Part shown: one piece after another, positions 15,663 to 24,964 of the stretch
How positions within the stretch are numbered: the first letter of the stretch is position 1
How the letters are laid out: every line of letters begins with the position of its first letter
Assembly: GCA_030840445.1 (NCBI GenBank)
Contig: JAVEEN010000238.1
Location: forward strand, 1-45,754
DNA: 45,754 nt
DNA from: Pseudonocardiales bacterium
Lineage (GTDB): Bacteria > Actinomycetota > Actinomycetes > Mycobacteriales > Jatrophihabitantaceae
Direction of reading: 5' to 3'
Translations under genes and position numbers: made by a program
The notes under the pieces: generated by a model
Told to the model about the DNA's origin: nothing
What the model saw: the letters and a program-made list of their open reading frames with translations, nothing else
Database searches by the model: none

Positions 15663-17021
15663 ATGAATAGCAGGAGAAGGCGCACCGTCGCGGGGTTGTC
15701 GTTGCCGCTGCTCGCAGTCGGTCTCGTTGCCTGCAGCGGAGCTGGAGGCGGTGGCAGCAAGAGCGGCGGAAAGTCGATCAACGTGCTGATGGTGAACAAC
15801 CCGCAGATGGTCGATCTCCAGAAGTTGACGGCGGACAACTTCACCAAGCAGAGCGGGATCAAGGTGAACTTCACCGTGCTCCCCGAGAATGACCTCCGCG
15901 ACAAGGCCAGTCAGGAATTCTCCAGCCAGGCCGGTCAATATGATGTGGCGACGCTGTCGAATTTCGAGATCCCGTTCTATTCCAAGAACGGGTGGCTCGC
16001 ACCGCTGGATTCCTTCGTCTCGGCGGACACCAGCTTCAACCAGGGTGACGTCCTCAAGCCGATGACCGAGTCACTTACCGGCGCGGATGGCAAGCTCTAC
16101 GGCGAACCGTTCTACGGCGAGTCCTCCTTCCTGATGTACCGCAAGGATGTCTTTGCCGCTAAAGGCCTTACGATGCCCGCCAAGCCGACCTGGCAGGAGG
16201 TTGCCGACCTGGCCGCGAAGCTCGACGGTGCCCAGCCAGGAATGAAGGGAATCTGCCTGCGTGGCCAGCCTGGCTGGGGTGAGGTCCTAGCGCCGCTCAC
16301 GACGGTCGTCAACACCTTCGGCGGAACCTGGTTCGACAAGGACTGGACCGCGCAGGTAACGGGCCCCGGCTTCACGGATGCGACCAACTTCTACGTCAAT
16401 CTGGTCAAGGCGCACGGTGAAGCGGGTGCCTCGCAGGCCGGTTTCACCGAATGCCTCAACAACCTCGAGCAGAGCAAGGTTGCCATGTGGTATGACGCGA
16501 CCTCGGCGGCCGGATCCCTGGACGGCACCGGCTCTCCGGTGGCGGGCAAGATCGGTTACGCACCTGCCCCCGTGGTCAAGACCGCCAATTCCGGATGGCT
16601 GTACACCTGGGCGTGGGGTGTGGAGAAGGCGAGCAAGAACGTTGACAACGCGTGGAAGTTCATCTCCTGGGCCTCGAGTAAGCAGTACGAGGAACTCGTC
16701 GGCGCCAAGCTCGGCTGGTCACGAGTTCCAGCCGGAAAGCGCACCTCGACCTATTCCAACGCGGACTACCTCAAGTCGGCGTCAGCGTTCGCCAAACCGA
16801 CGCTGAACGCAATACAGAACGCGAACCCGACCGACCCGGGTGTGCAACCCCGTCCGACGCCCGGAATCCAGTTCGTCGACATCCCGGAGTTCACCGATTT
16901 CGGGACCCAGGCATCGCAGTTCATCAGCTCCGCAATCGCCGGCAAACTCAGCGTCTCCAGCGCTCTGAGTCGATCGCAGGGTCTCGCTCAAACTGCCGGC
17001 AACAAGTACAAGGGCAAGTAA
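15663..17021 (+). CDS. Sugar/polyol ABC importer, substrate-binding lipoprotein
   Basis: This 452-residue extracellular solute-binding protein belongs to the MalE/SmoE-like group. It has a basic N-terminus (NSRRRRTVAG), hydrophobic core and lipobox LVAC, so it is anchored outside the membrane by lipid. The mature part shows KLYGEPFYGESSFLMYRKDV and the tryptophan-rich GWLYTWAWGV region typical of polyol and disaccharide binding proteins. The start has GAGGAG in front. It leads an operon with two permeases and a polyol dehydrogenase, so mannitol, sorbitol or arabinitol are the best guesses. A strong hairpin follows the gene, which probably raises its mRNA level over the permeases. Confidence 0.92.
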   Translation: MNSRRRRTVAGLSLPLLAVGLVACSGAGGGGSKSGGKSINVLMVNNPQMVDLQKLTADNFTKQSGIKVNFTVLPENDLRDKASQEFSSQAGQYDVATLSNFEIPFYSKNGWLAPLDSFVSADTSFNQGDVLKPMTESLTGADGKLYGEPFYGESSFLMYRKDVFAAKGLTMPAKPTWQEVADLAAKLDGAQPGMKGICLRGQPGWGEVLAPLTTVVNTFGGTWFDKDWTAQVTGPGFTDATNFYVNLVKAHGEAGASQAGFTECLNNLEQSKVAMWYDATSAAGSLDGTGSPVAGKIGYAPAPVVKTANSGWLYTWAWGVEKASKNVDNAWKFISWASSKQYEELVGAKLGWSRVPAGKRTSTYSNADYLKSASAFAKPTLNAIQNANPTDPGVQPRPTPGIQFVDIPEFTDFGTQASQFISSAIAGKLSVSSALSRSQGLAQTAGNKYKGK

Positions 17022-17042
17022 GAACGTGGGTTGAAGGTGAAA

Positions 17043-17086
17043 GCCGCCGGGTCGACCGTCCAGTTGCATCTGGTCGGACCGGCGGC
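17043..17086 (+). promoter_or_regulatory. Intercistronic stem-loop after the binding-protein gene
   Basis: The arms at 17043-17063 and 17070-17086 (CTGGTCGGACCGGCGGC) pair almost completely around a TTGCAT loop, with small bulges. The hairpin starts 21 bases after the stop and lies in the 177-bp gap before the permease gene. Such elements stabilise binding-protein mRNA or partly stop transcription. Confidence 0.7.
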
Positions 17087-17198
17087 GCTGAGGACCCGGC
17101 AGGCGCCCGTTGAGAAAAGTCCAGCGTTCGGCGAAGGGCCGGGCGGGCGTCGACCGCTGGCCGGTCGCGCAGAGCCAAACCACAACTGAGGAGCAACG

Positions 17199-18155
17199 AT
17201 GACGACTACGGCCGCCACATCGGTAACCGCGCCGACTTCGAAGGTTCCGACTGGGCATTCGGCGAGAAGCCAGTGGAAACGACGAGCGCCTTTGCTGCCG
17301 GCCCTGATCTTTCTGATCATCGTCACACAGCTACCGTTCGTTGCTACGCTGGTGATCTCCTTCATGCGGTGGAATGCCCTCGATCCGAACAATAAGGGCT
17401 TCGCCGGAATAGACAATTACCGCACGGTCTTCACCGATCCCACCCTGCGCAGCTCCGTGATCACCACCGTCGTGCTGACGGTGACCGTCGTCCTGGTGAG
17501 TCTGGCCATCGGCTTCGCCGTGGCCCTCTTGCTCAACCAGAGTTTCATCGGGCGCGGCATCGTGCGAACCATGATGATCGCCCCGTTCCTGATCGTGCCC
17601 GTTGCGGCCGCCCTGCTCTTCAAGCATGGCATCTACAACCCCACCTACGGGTTGCTGAACGGTTCGATCACCAGCCTGTGGGACCTGTTCGGTGCCAAGA
17701 ACCCGCCCCAACCCGACTGGATCGACAGTCACCCGAAGATCATGGTCGAAGCTGAGCTCATCTGGCAGTGGACCCCATTCATGATGTTGATCCTGCTGGC
17801 CGGCTTACAGTCCCGCGACGGGGAGATCATGGAAGCCGCTCTCGTCGACGGCGCCAATCCGTGGCAGATGTTTCGCAACATCACCTTGCCGCATATGCGT
17901 CAATACCTCGAACTCGGCGGTCTGCTCGGGAGCATCTTCATCGTCCAGAATTTCGACTCCGTCTTCACTATCACCTCCGGTGGCCTGGGAACGGCCAACC
18001 TGCCCTACACCATCTACCAGACGTTCTTCAGCGCCCATGACTACGGTCTGGCTTCGGCGCAAGGCGTCGTCGTGGTCGCCGGGTCCATCGTCATCGCCAC
18101 GTTCGCGCTACGCGTCGTGTCGTCGCTCTTCGTCGAAGAGGAGGCCGGTCGATGA
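17199..18155 (+). CDS. Sugar/polyol ABC importer permease, MalF type
   Basis: This 318-residue inner-membrane permease has about six helices and the cytoplasmic coupling loop EAALVDGANPWQMFRNITLP, which docks on the ATPase. The N-terminal soluble stretch and the first helix (LLPALIFLIIVTQLPF) are typical of MalF-type subunits in actinobacteria. The ATG follows GAGGAGCAACG. The stop overlaps the next gene as ATGA, so it is coupled to its partner permease. Confidence 0.93.
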   Translation: MTTTAATSVTAPTSKVPTGHSARSQWKRRAPLLPALIFLIIVTQLPFVATLVISFMRWNALDPNNKGFAGIDNYRTVFTDPTLRSSVITTVVLTVTVVLVSLAIGFAVALLLNQSFIGRGIVRTMMIAPFLIVPVAAALLFKHGIYNPTYGLLNGSITSLWDLFGAKNPPQPDWIDSHPKIMVEAELIWQWTPFMMLILLAGLQSRDGEIMEAALVDGANPWQMFRNITLPHMRQYLELGGLLGSIFIVQNFDSVFTITSGGLGTANLPYTIYQTFFSAHDYGLASAQGVVVVAGSIVIATFALRVVSSLFVEEEAGR

Positions 18156-19039
18156 CCGCGTCAGCAACCGTTGCCCCATCGCGTAGCACCACGACTCGCA
18201 AACGTAAATCTTCTGGAGTTCGCGCTTCTTCATTGAGTGCAGGTCTGGCTTCCTGGCTCATCGGCATCATCTTCTTCATACCCGTGGCCTGGATGGTGCT
18301 GACGTCGTTTCACAGCGAGTCCGACGCCGGAACGAATCCGCCCAAGTTCGGAGCGCCGCTCACCTTGGACGGGTACCGAGAATTCTTCGGCTCCGGAACC
18401 GGCCAAAGTCCGTGGCCGGCGCTGATCAATTCAGCGACAGCCAGCGTGGTATCGACACTCTTGGTGTTGGGGTTGTCGATCCCAGCCGCGTATGCGCTGT
18501 CCATCAAGCCGGTACGCAAGTGGACCGACGTGATGTTCTTCTTCCTCTCGACCAAGCTGCTGCCGCCCGTAGCGGGACTGTTGCCGCTGTACCTGTTCGC
18601 CCAGAACGTCGGACTGCTCGACAACATCTGGCTATTGGTTGTGCTCTACACCTCGATGAACCTGCCGATTGCGGTGTGGATGATGCGGTCCTTCCTCGTC
18701 GAGATCCCGCCCGCGATCCTCGAGGCAGCCGCCATCGACGGTGCCGGCCTCATCAACATCATGCGCAAGATCATCGCGCCGATCGCGTTGCCGGGTATCG
18801 CGGCAACCGCGCTAATCTGCTTCATCTTCAGCTGGAATGAGATGCTCTTCGCCCGAGTGCTCACCGGTGTCCTCGCCGAGACGGGGCCGGTGTTCCTCAC
18901 CAGTTTCGTAACCAGCCAAGGATTGTTCCTCGCCAAGGTATGCGCCGCTGCGACAGCCGTGTCCCTACCCGTTCTGATCGCCGGGTTCGCCGCACAGGAC
19001 AAGCTCGTCCAGGGGCTATCACTCGGCGCAGTGAAATAG
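18152..19039 (+). CDS. Sugar/polyol ABC importer permease, MalG type
   Basis: This 295-residue partner permease has six membrane helices and the coupling motif EAAAIDGAGLINIMRKIIAP in the last cytoplasmic loop. Together with the upstream subunit it forms the membrane channel. No ATP-binding subunit is encoded anywhere in the operon. By analogy with other actinobacterial sugar importers, a shared MsiK-type ATPase elsewhere in the genome probably drives it. Confidence 0.93.
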   Translation: MTASATVAPSRSTTTRKRKSSGVRASSLSAGLASWLIGIIFFIPVAWMVLTSFHSESDAGTNPPKFGAPLTLDGYREFFGSGTGQSPWPALINSATASVVSTLLVLGLSIPAAYALSIKPVRKWTDVMFFFLSTKLLPPVAGLLPLYLFAQNVGLLDNIWLLVVLYTSMNLPIAVWMMRSFLVEIPPAILEAAAIDGAGLINIMRKIIAPIALPGIAATALICFIFSWNEMLFARVLTGVLAETGPVFLTSFVTSQGLFLAKVCAAATAVSLPVLIAGFAAQDKLVQGLSLGAVK

Positions 19040-19099
19040 GCCGATGCGTATCGCCAGGACGATGGCAACGGCCACCGAAACCTGCCTACGGAGGCACCG

Positions 19100-20614
19100 A
19101 TGACCACGCCTGTGCCGCTGTCGACGGCCACCCTGACCACCCTGGACCCGCGGGTCGCCATCCCCGGCTATGACCGCTCCGCAATCGGAATCGGCATCGT
19201 GCACATCGGTGTCGGCGGATTCCACCGTGCCCACCAAGCGATGTACCTGGATCGGCTCATGAATGACGGCGAGGCCTTCGAATGGGGCATCTGCGGCGTC
19301 GGAATCCTGCCTGGCGACGCACAGATGAAGGAGGCACTCGACGCCCAGGACGATCTTTACACCCTCATCATCAAACATTCGGACGGCCGCCTCGAACCGC
19401 GGGTCATCGGCTCCATCGTGCAATACCTGCACGCTCCGGCGAATCCCGAGGCGGTCCTTGAACGCCTTACCGAAGCGGCCACTCGTATCGTCTCGCTGAC
19501 CGTCACCGAAGGCGGTTACAACATCGACCCGGTCACCGGCCAGTTCGACCGGAACAACCCCGCCGTGCTTCAGGACGCCTCCGGGTCGAGCGCACCGACG
19601 ACCGTTTTCGGCTTTGTAGTCGAGGCACTTCGACGACGGCGCGAGCGCGGTAGCGAACCGTTCACGGTGATGTGCTGTGACAACCTGCCCGGTAACGGGG
19701 ATCTGGCCAAGGCCACGTTCTCCGCCTACGCCGAACTCGTAGACCCCGAACTCGGCAACTGGATCCGCACCGCAGTCGCCTTCCCCAACTCAATGGTCGA
19801 TCGGATAACCCCGGTGACCACCGACGCCGATCGCGCCGCACTGGCTGAGGAATTCGGCGTCGCAGACCGCTGGCCGGTGGTATGCGAGGACTTCACCCAA
19901 TGGGTGATCGAGGACGACTTCCCGACCGGACGGCCACGTTGGGAGAAGGCCGGCGTGCAAGTAGTCACGAATGTCGAACCCTACGAATTGATGAAGCTCC
20001 GTCTGCTCAACGCCAGCCACCAAGCCATGTGCTACGCCGGCTACCTGTCCGGCTACCGCTTTGCCCACGAGGTTTCCAGTGACCCGGTTTTCGTCGAGTT
20101 TCTGCGCGGATATATGGACTACGAAGCCACTCCGACATTGCCCGAGATTCCCGATGTCGATCTCGATCAGTACAAGCACTCACTCATCCACCGATTCGCC
20201 AATCCGGAGGTGCGAGACACTCTCGCCCGGCTGTGCGCGGAGAGCTCGGACCGGATCCCCAAATGGCTCCTGCCGGTGATCCGTGAGAATCTTGCCAGCG
20301 GCGGCGAGATCCGTCGCTCCGCCGCGGTGGTGGCCAGCTGGGCCCGCTACGACGAGGGAGTGGACGAGCAGGGCGAACCGATCGTCATCGTCGACCGCCT
20401 GCGGGACGAACTGATGATGTTCGCCCGGCAGCAAGCCGAAAACCCGCTCGCCTTCATCGAAAACCGTGCCGTCTTCGGCGACCTCGTGGACCAGCCCGCT
20501 TTCCGCGGGGCCTACCTCGATGCGTTGACCTCCTTTCATCAAGTGGGCGCGCGTAGGACCATCGAGATGCTCAATGCCTCGCTCCGAGCAGCAGAGCCGG
20601 TGTCCACCGACTGA
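19100..20614 (+). CDS. Polyol dehydrogenase, mannitol dehydrogenase family
   Basis: This 504-residue cytosolic enzyme of the long-chain mannitol 2-dehydrogenase/arabinitol dehydrogenase family has the NAD-binding GVGGFHRAHQA near residue 37, CCDNLPGNG in the middle, and the catalytic helix ELMKLRLLNASHQ, in which lysine, asparagine and histidine are the conserved active-site residues. It oxidises a polyol to the keto sugar with NAD. It sits 60 bp behind the permease with its own GGAGG, last in the polyol operon, so it most likely acts on the imported compound. Exact substrate (mannitol, sorbitol, arabinitol) cannot be told from sequence alone. Confidence 0.93.
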   Translation: MTTPVPLSTATLTTLDPRVAIPGYDRSAIGIGIVHIGVGGFHRAHQAMYLDRLMNDGEAFEWGICGVGILPGDAQMKEALDAQDDLYTLIIKHSDGRLEPRVIGSIVQYLHAPANPEAVLERLTEAATRIVSLTVTEGGYNIDPVTGQFDRNNPAVLQDASGSSAPTTVFGFVVEALRRRRERGSEPFTVMCCDNLPGNGDLAKATFSAYAELVDPELGNWIRTAVAFPNSMVDRITPVTTDADRAALAEEFGVADRWPVVCEDFTQWVIEDDFPTGRPRWEKAGVQVVTNVEPYELMKLRLLNASHQAMCYAGYLSGYRFAHEVSSDPVFVEFLRGYMDYEATPTLPEIPDVDLDQYKHSLIHRFANPEVRDTLARLCAESSDRIPKWLLPVIRENLASGGEIRRSAAVVASWARYDEGVDEQGEPIVIVDRLRDELMMFARQQAENPLAFIENRAVFGDLVDQPAFRGAYLDALTSFHQVGARRTIEMLNASLRAAEPVSTD

Positions 20615-20620
20615 CCGATT

Positions 20621-21493
20621 TTACTGGCGGGATTCCCTGGGAAGAAGACGGAAACTGCCCGATGACTGCTCGACGGTGCCGGTCGTGCTCATGTGGTAGG
20701 CGAGCACGAGGCTGCCATCGGTCGCCGCGTTGCAGAGCAGCCGCTTGCGGGTGCGCACCGTTTCCTCGGCTGAGAAGTCCACTGCACTGACCCAGCCGGG
20801 ATGCCTGAATTGCAGCTCGTCGAGCACGGCGTCGGCCAGGAAGGTCACGCCCGAGCTGCCCGACCCGATGCGTACGACGCAATGGCCCGGCGTGTGGCCC
20901 GGGGCCGGGATCAGCTCAACACCGCGCAGGATCTCGGTCTCACCCTCAGCCAGGTCCAGAACGTCGGCCTCCAGCAGTGGCGGAAGCAGCGCGCGCGCCG
21001 GGGCGGCCAGCATCTCGGGTAGCCGGGCGAGGGTGTCCTCATCGGTCCAGAAATCCCACTCCGTGCGGGACATGATGTGCCGGGCGCGCGGAAAGGTCAG
21101 TTCGCCGTCCTGGGACAAGCCGCCGATGTGGTCGGGGTGAGCATGGCTGAGTACGACCACGTCGATGTCGTCAGCCGAGAACCCGGCGCTGGCGAGCGAG
21201 TTGAGCAGGTGGCCGGCGGGCGCGCCTGCGACCGCGGCCAGCCGGCCGAGGCCGGTGTCGATGAGCACCGTCGCGGTCGGGGTCTGCAGCAGCAGGCAAT
21301 GGTAGGGAGTTGAGAGGTTGCCTTGGTCATCGAGCCGGCCGTCGAGAGTGGGCCCCAGCGTCTCGGAGTCGACGTTGGCAAACAGGAAGCTGGGTTCATA
21401 AGCGGCCTGGCCGTCGCTGATGACGCGGCAGGCGATGTCTCCGACGGTCAACGTCGGCGTACTGACCACAGTGCCAGGCAGGTCGGTCGTCAT
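20621..21493 (-). CDS. Metallo-beta-lactamase-fold hydrolase
   Basis: This 290-residue cytosolic MBL-fold hydrolase has an intact two-zinc site: HAHPDH (H117, H119, D121, H122), GHTPGH (200-204), D221 in FLADAV and H267 in AYHM. Its layout is that of the AHL-lactonase/AttM-like and aryl-hydrolase groups, but I see nothing to fix the substrate. It could open a lactone or hydrolyse an ester. It ends 6 bp from the convergent polyol dehydrogenase gene, leaving no room for separate terminators. It lies 72 bp downstream of the LAL regulator gene in the same direction. Confidence 0.9.
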   Translation of the reverse strand: MTTDLPGTVVSTPTLTVGDIACRVISDGQAAYEPSFLFANVDSETLGPTLDGRLDDQGNLSTPYHCLLLQTPTATVLIDTGLGRLAAVAGAPAGHLLNSLASAGFSADDIDVVVLSHAHPDHIGGLSQDGELTFPRARHIMSRTEWDFWTDEDTLARLPEMLAAPARALLPPLLEADVLDLAEGETEILRGVELIPAPGHTPGHCVVRIGSGSSGVTFLADAVLDELQFRHPGWVSAVDFSAEETVRTRKRLLCNAATDGSLVLAYHMSTTGTVEQSSGSFRLLPRESRQ

Positions 21494-21565
21494 CGGCGTC
21501 TCCAGTTCCTCTGTGGCGCCCGACGCTACGCCGGGACACCGGTAGCGGCTATCGGTGAACTCCCG

Positions 21566-24415
21566 CTATCCCGCTGGTCCCGCTGGTCCCGCTCGGCCGC
21601 TCGGGCCGCCGGATAGCAGATGGGCTGCCAGTTCGGTGCGTGAGCGCAGCTCCAGCTTGCGGTAGATGCTGGACAGGTGGGCCTCGACGGTCTTTCGGCT
21701 CAGGTAGATCTCCGCCGCCACCTCTTTGTTGGATCGGCCCGCCGCGACGAGCTCGGCGATTCGCGTCTCCATCGGGGTCAGGCCAGCTGCTGACCGTCCG
21801 CGACCGGAGAGCCGGTCGAGCTCCGCAGCGGCCTTGGTCGACCACAGCTCGGCATGCATCGAACCGAATTCACCCAGCGCTTGGTCCAGCACCTCGCGCG
21901 CGTCCGATCTCCGCCGCTGCCGGCGCAGGATACTGCCGAGCGCGAGCAGGGTACGGCCCCGTTCCAACGGATCCGGAACATGCGCCGAGGCGGCCACCGA
22001 TCGGCGTAGGACAGTCTCGGCGGCCTGCAGATCGCCCGTCGCCGCCTCGATCAGGCCGCGGCAGCGCAAGGCTGCCAGGGTGGCCCAGTGGCTTCTGCTC
22101 TCCTCAGCCTGGCTGTGCAGCACCGCCAACCGCTGCTCGGCACGGGTCAGCTCACCGATCGCGATGAGCGCTTCGATGTGGTCGGCGGCGGCGCGGATGA
22201 CGCCCGGGTGGCGATAACCGAGTTCCCGCTGCAGGGTGTCGACGCGGTCGAGATGCGTAATGGCGGATTCGATGTCGCCGGTGGACAGGTCGATGAAACC
22301 GAGGACCGCCAAGGCGCGCATCTGGTGTCGGCCATCGCCCGTGCGTTCCACGATTGACAGGGACTCATGTGCCAGCTCACGGGCTCGGTCGCCGTCGCCG
22401 GCCCGGGCCGCGGCCAAGGCGAGGGGGTAGAGGAACATAGGTCGTTCATTTTCTCGTGGCGACCGCCGCTCGGTCGCGCGCGCGAGGTCGGCCAGTTCTG
22501 CGGCCTCGTCCAGCCGACCGGCCCAACATTCCAGTTCACCGAGTTGGAAGAGGGCCGGCATCAGCAGGCCATCCTCCTGGCGGTTCCAGCGGTAGATGTA
22601 GACGGTCCTGAGCAGCGCTCGAGAGGCGTCGAAGTCGTCGATCCACTTCAGCATCGCGGCCAGCAGAACCAGGCGGGATCCGCTCGGTATCCAGCGGTCC
22701 CGGCTATCGGGTAACGCCTGCAGCCGCTCGAGCCGCGCACGGAGATCCGCGGGAGCGGCATTGCCGATGACGGCCTGCAGCAGGAAGTTCGTCTCGGCGT
22801 CGGCGCATACCTCCTCATCGTCGCTACGTTCAGCGAAGGCCATTGCAACGGTCGCGTCATGGGTGGATGAGCGGACGTCACCGGATTGCATCACGACGAA
22901 CGCCAGATCGCGGTGCAGGGCCGCGAGCAGCGTGACGTCGTCGCCGGCTTCCGCGATGCCCTGAGCCAGGATGGGTGCCGCAGCCATCCACGAGTCTCGG
23001 ACCGCCGTTGCTGTCGCGAGACGGCGGAGTACGGTTGCCCGCTCGCCGCCGGGTGGGAGCTGATCCATGAGTCGGTGCAACAGCGCCACACAGCGACTGA
23101 TGTCGCCGGCATCCCACAGGTAATCCGACGCGGTGACCGCACGCCGGAACGCAGGCGCGCGGTCGCGTTCCGGAGTCAAGGCCAGTGCCCGCTCGGCCAG
23201 CGCACCTGCCGCATCCGGGGCGCCGCGGGCGTAGGCGGCGGCGGCCCCGGCTGTTACCTGGGCCGCAACGCCGGCATCCGGCAGTTCGGTCGCCGCCGAC
23301 AGCTGCCGGGCCCGTTCCTCGACGTCGACCGCCAGGGACGCCAGCAGCAGGTGCAATCGGCGACGCCGGGCTGGGTCCGCGGCAGCGTAGGTCGTCGCGG
23401 ACAGCAGCGGATGCGTGAATCTGAGATGCCCACGTTCAGTCTCGAGCAGCCCCGCGTCTATTGCGCGTTGCAGGGCAGCCAGCGCAGCATGACCGAGGGC
23501 AGCCTCAACGATGGCAACGGTCGCGTCGGCGGCTGCGGCGACCAACAGCAACACGTCCCGCGTCGGTGCGCCCAACGCTGCTATGCGACGCCCCATCAGC
23601 ACCCTCAGGCTGTTGGGAAGCGGCAGCGGAGCTCCGGTGGCCAGTGGCTTGGGCTCCTGCAACACCGCTAGTGCCAATTCGAGAGAGAACAGGGGATTAC
23701 CGCCCGAGGCGCGATGCACCTGCCCGACGAGGGGACGCAGCAAAGCCGCACCGAGCCGCACCCGGATCAGTTGATCGGTCTCGGTTTCAGTGAGCGGTCC
23801 CAGCTCCAGAACCGAAATCCGGTCACGCGGTAAGCCAGCTGTGAGAAGTTCGGACGGCGCCGAGCCGCGCTGAGCAGCGAGTACACCGATCGCGCGATCG
23901 GACAGGCGTCTCACGGCGAAACCGATGACCCGAGCCGAGGACGAATCCAGCCACTGCAGATCGTCGATGGCCAGTACCAGCGGCTGTGTCGCGGCGTTGC
24001 GCAGGGCGCCCGCCGCGGCGAGCGCGACGGTGGCGTGATCGGTGACGGTGGCGTGATCGGCGACGGTGCCGGGAATCTCCTCGTTTCGTGTCGCCTGTCG
24101 CAGCGCGTGCCGCTCCATTTCGGGCAACGACGCGATCTCGGCGTCCAGCCCGTCGAGCAGCTCCGCGAGTCCCGAATAGGAAAGCTTCGTGCCGAACTGA
24201 CCCGGACGGCAGGTGAGCACCCGAGCCGTCCGGGCTGCCTCGCGCAGCCCATGCAGCCACAGCGCGGTCTTGCCCAGGCCAGCGCCGCCAAGCAGCACGA
24301 GACCGCAGGCACCGCCGACGATCGAATCAGGGAAAAGTGCCAATGCAGTCAGCTCAGTCTGGCGCCCGACTAGCGCCTGCTGCGGCTGCTGCGGCTGTTC
24401 GCGGTACCGGCTCAT
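21566..24415 (-). CDS. Large LuxR-type (LAL) regulator with ATPase domain
   Basis: This 949-residue regulator has an AAA-type NTPase at the N-terminus (Walker A GGAGLGKTAL near residue 43; Walker B-like LVLAIDDLQWLDSS), a long helical TPR-like middle (about 350-870) and a C-terminal LuxR helix-turn-helix (LTPMETRIAELVAAGRS, then SRKTVEAHLSSIYRKL). LAL proteins act as ATP-dependent transcription activators, often for sugar use or secondary metabolism. The ATG at 24415 follows GGGGAG; an in-frame extension to 24556 would place the start on a palindrome. It is divergent from the small membrane protein gene, its most likely target. Confidence 0.93.
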   Translation of the reverse strand: MSRYREQPQQPQQALVGRQTELTALALFPDSIVGGACGLVLLGGAGLGKTALWLHGLREAARTARVLTCRPGQFGTKLSYSGLAELLDGLDAEIASLPEMERHALRQATRNEEIPGTVADHATVTDHATVALAAAGALRNAATQPLVLAIDDLQWLDSSSARVIGFAVRRLSDRAIGVLAAQRGSAPSELLTAGLPRDRISVLELGPLTETETDQLIRVRLGAALLRPLVGQVHRASGGNPLFSLELALAVLQEPKPLATGAPLPLPNSLRVLMGRRIAALGAPTRDVLLLVAAAADATVAIVEAALGHAALAALQRAIDAGLLETERGHLRFTHPLLSATTYAAADPARRRRLHLLLASLAVDVEERARQLSAATELPDAGVAAQVTAGAAAAYARGAPDAAGALAERALALTPERDRAPAFRRAVTASDYLWDAGDISRCVALLHRLMDQLPPGGERATVLRRLATATAVRDSWMAAAPILAQGIAEAGDDVTLLAALHRDLAFVVMQSGDVRSSTHDATVAMAFAERSDDEEVCADAETNFLLQAVIGNAAPADLRARLERLQALPDSRDRWIPSGSRLVLLAAMLKWIDDFDASRALLRTVYIYRWNRQEDGLLMPALFQLGELECWAGRLDEAAELADLARATERRSPRENERPMFLYPLALAAARAGDGDRARELAHESLSIVERTGDGRHQMRALAVLGFIDLSTGDIESAITHLDRVDTLQRELGYRHPGVIRAAADHIEALIAIGELTRAEQRLAVLHSQAEESRSHWATLAALRCRGLIEAATGDLQAAETVLRRSVAASAHVPDPLERGRTLLALGSILRRQRRRSDAREVLDQALGEFGSMHAELWSTKAAAELDRLSGRGRSAAGLTPMETRIAELVAAGRSNKEVAAEIYLSRKTVEAHLSSIYRKLELRSRTELAAHLLSGGPSGRAGPAGPAG

Positions 24416-24540
24416 CAGTCTCCCCGCTGAGCGGTTCTGATCAGCCAAAGCATGACCTATTGCCTGCCCGATAAACAGGGCTACCGGCCACACCATAGGG
24501 ATTCCCCGGATGCGCACCGTTCGGCGACTGCCTAGTTTCG

Positions 24541-24559
24541 GTAATGAGGTTTCCATTAC
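24541..24559. promoter_or_regulatory. Palindrome in the LAL divergent promoter region
   Basis: GTAATGAGGTTTCCATTAC has perfect 6-bp arms with a 7-base centre. It sits in the 205-bp gap between the LAL regulator and the rightward membrane-protein gene, 62 bp from the latter's start. It is a candidate operator. Confidence 0.55.
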
Positions 24560-24620
24560 GAGAGATCTGGGGCCACACGCTCCTCACCACCGATGAACCG
24601 GCCACCGTAGGAGGTCCGCC

Positions 24621-24944
24621 ATGACTGACACGCCGTACAACCCGGACCGGGCAACCCCGACCGCACTGCGTCGGGCCGTGAAGGCACTCACTGTCCTGCT
24701 CGTCTCACTCGCTGCGCTGGCCGTGGGGTCCCCGGCCGCGTTCGCGCTCAGGCCCGACCCGCCTCCCGCCTTCGACCCGACGACCCCGCAGCCAGCCGCT
24801 CCACTGTCCTACGTCGCCTCCCACGGAACGGCGATCTGGGTTTTCGTCGCCGTCGCGGCGGCGGCCGTCCTGTTCGGCGTGGCCATCACCCTCGCTGCAG
24901 TGCGGGCAAGCCACGTACGGGCCATGCACCTGTCCCACGCCTGA
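24621..24944 (+). CDS. Small two-helix membrane protein, unknown function
   Basis: This 107-residue protein has two hydrophobic segments (LTVLLVSLAALAVGSPAAFA and IWVFVAVAAAAVLFGVAITLAAV) and a proline-rich loop between them (DPPPAFDPTTPQPAAP). The first helix may be a cleavable signal, given the AFA site. It has a good GGAGG site. I do not recognise a family. The next gene, 20 bp downstream, encodes a secreted protein, so they are probably co-transcribed and under control of the divergent LAL regulator. Confidence 0.75.
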   Translation: MTDTPYNPDRATPTALRRAVKALTVLLVSLAALAVGSPAAFALRPDPPPAFDPTTPQPAAPLSYVASHGTAIWVFVAVAAAAVLFGVAITLAAVRASHVRAMHLSHA

Positions 24945-24964
24945 CTGACACGGGGTGTCTCATC

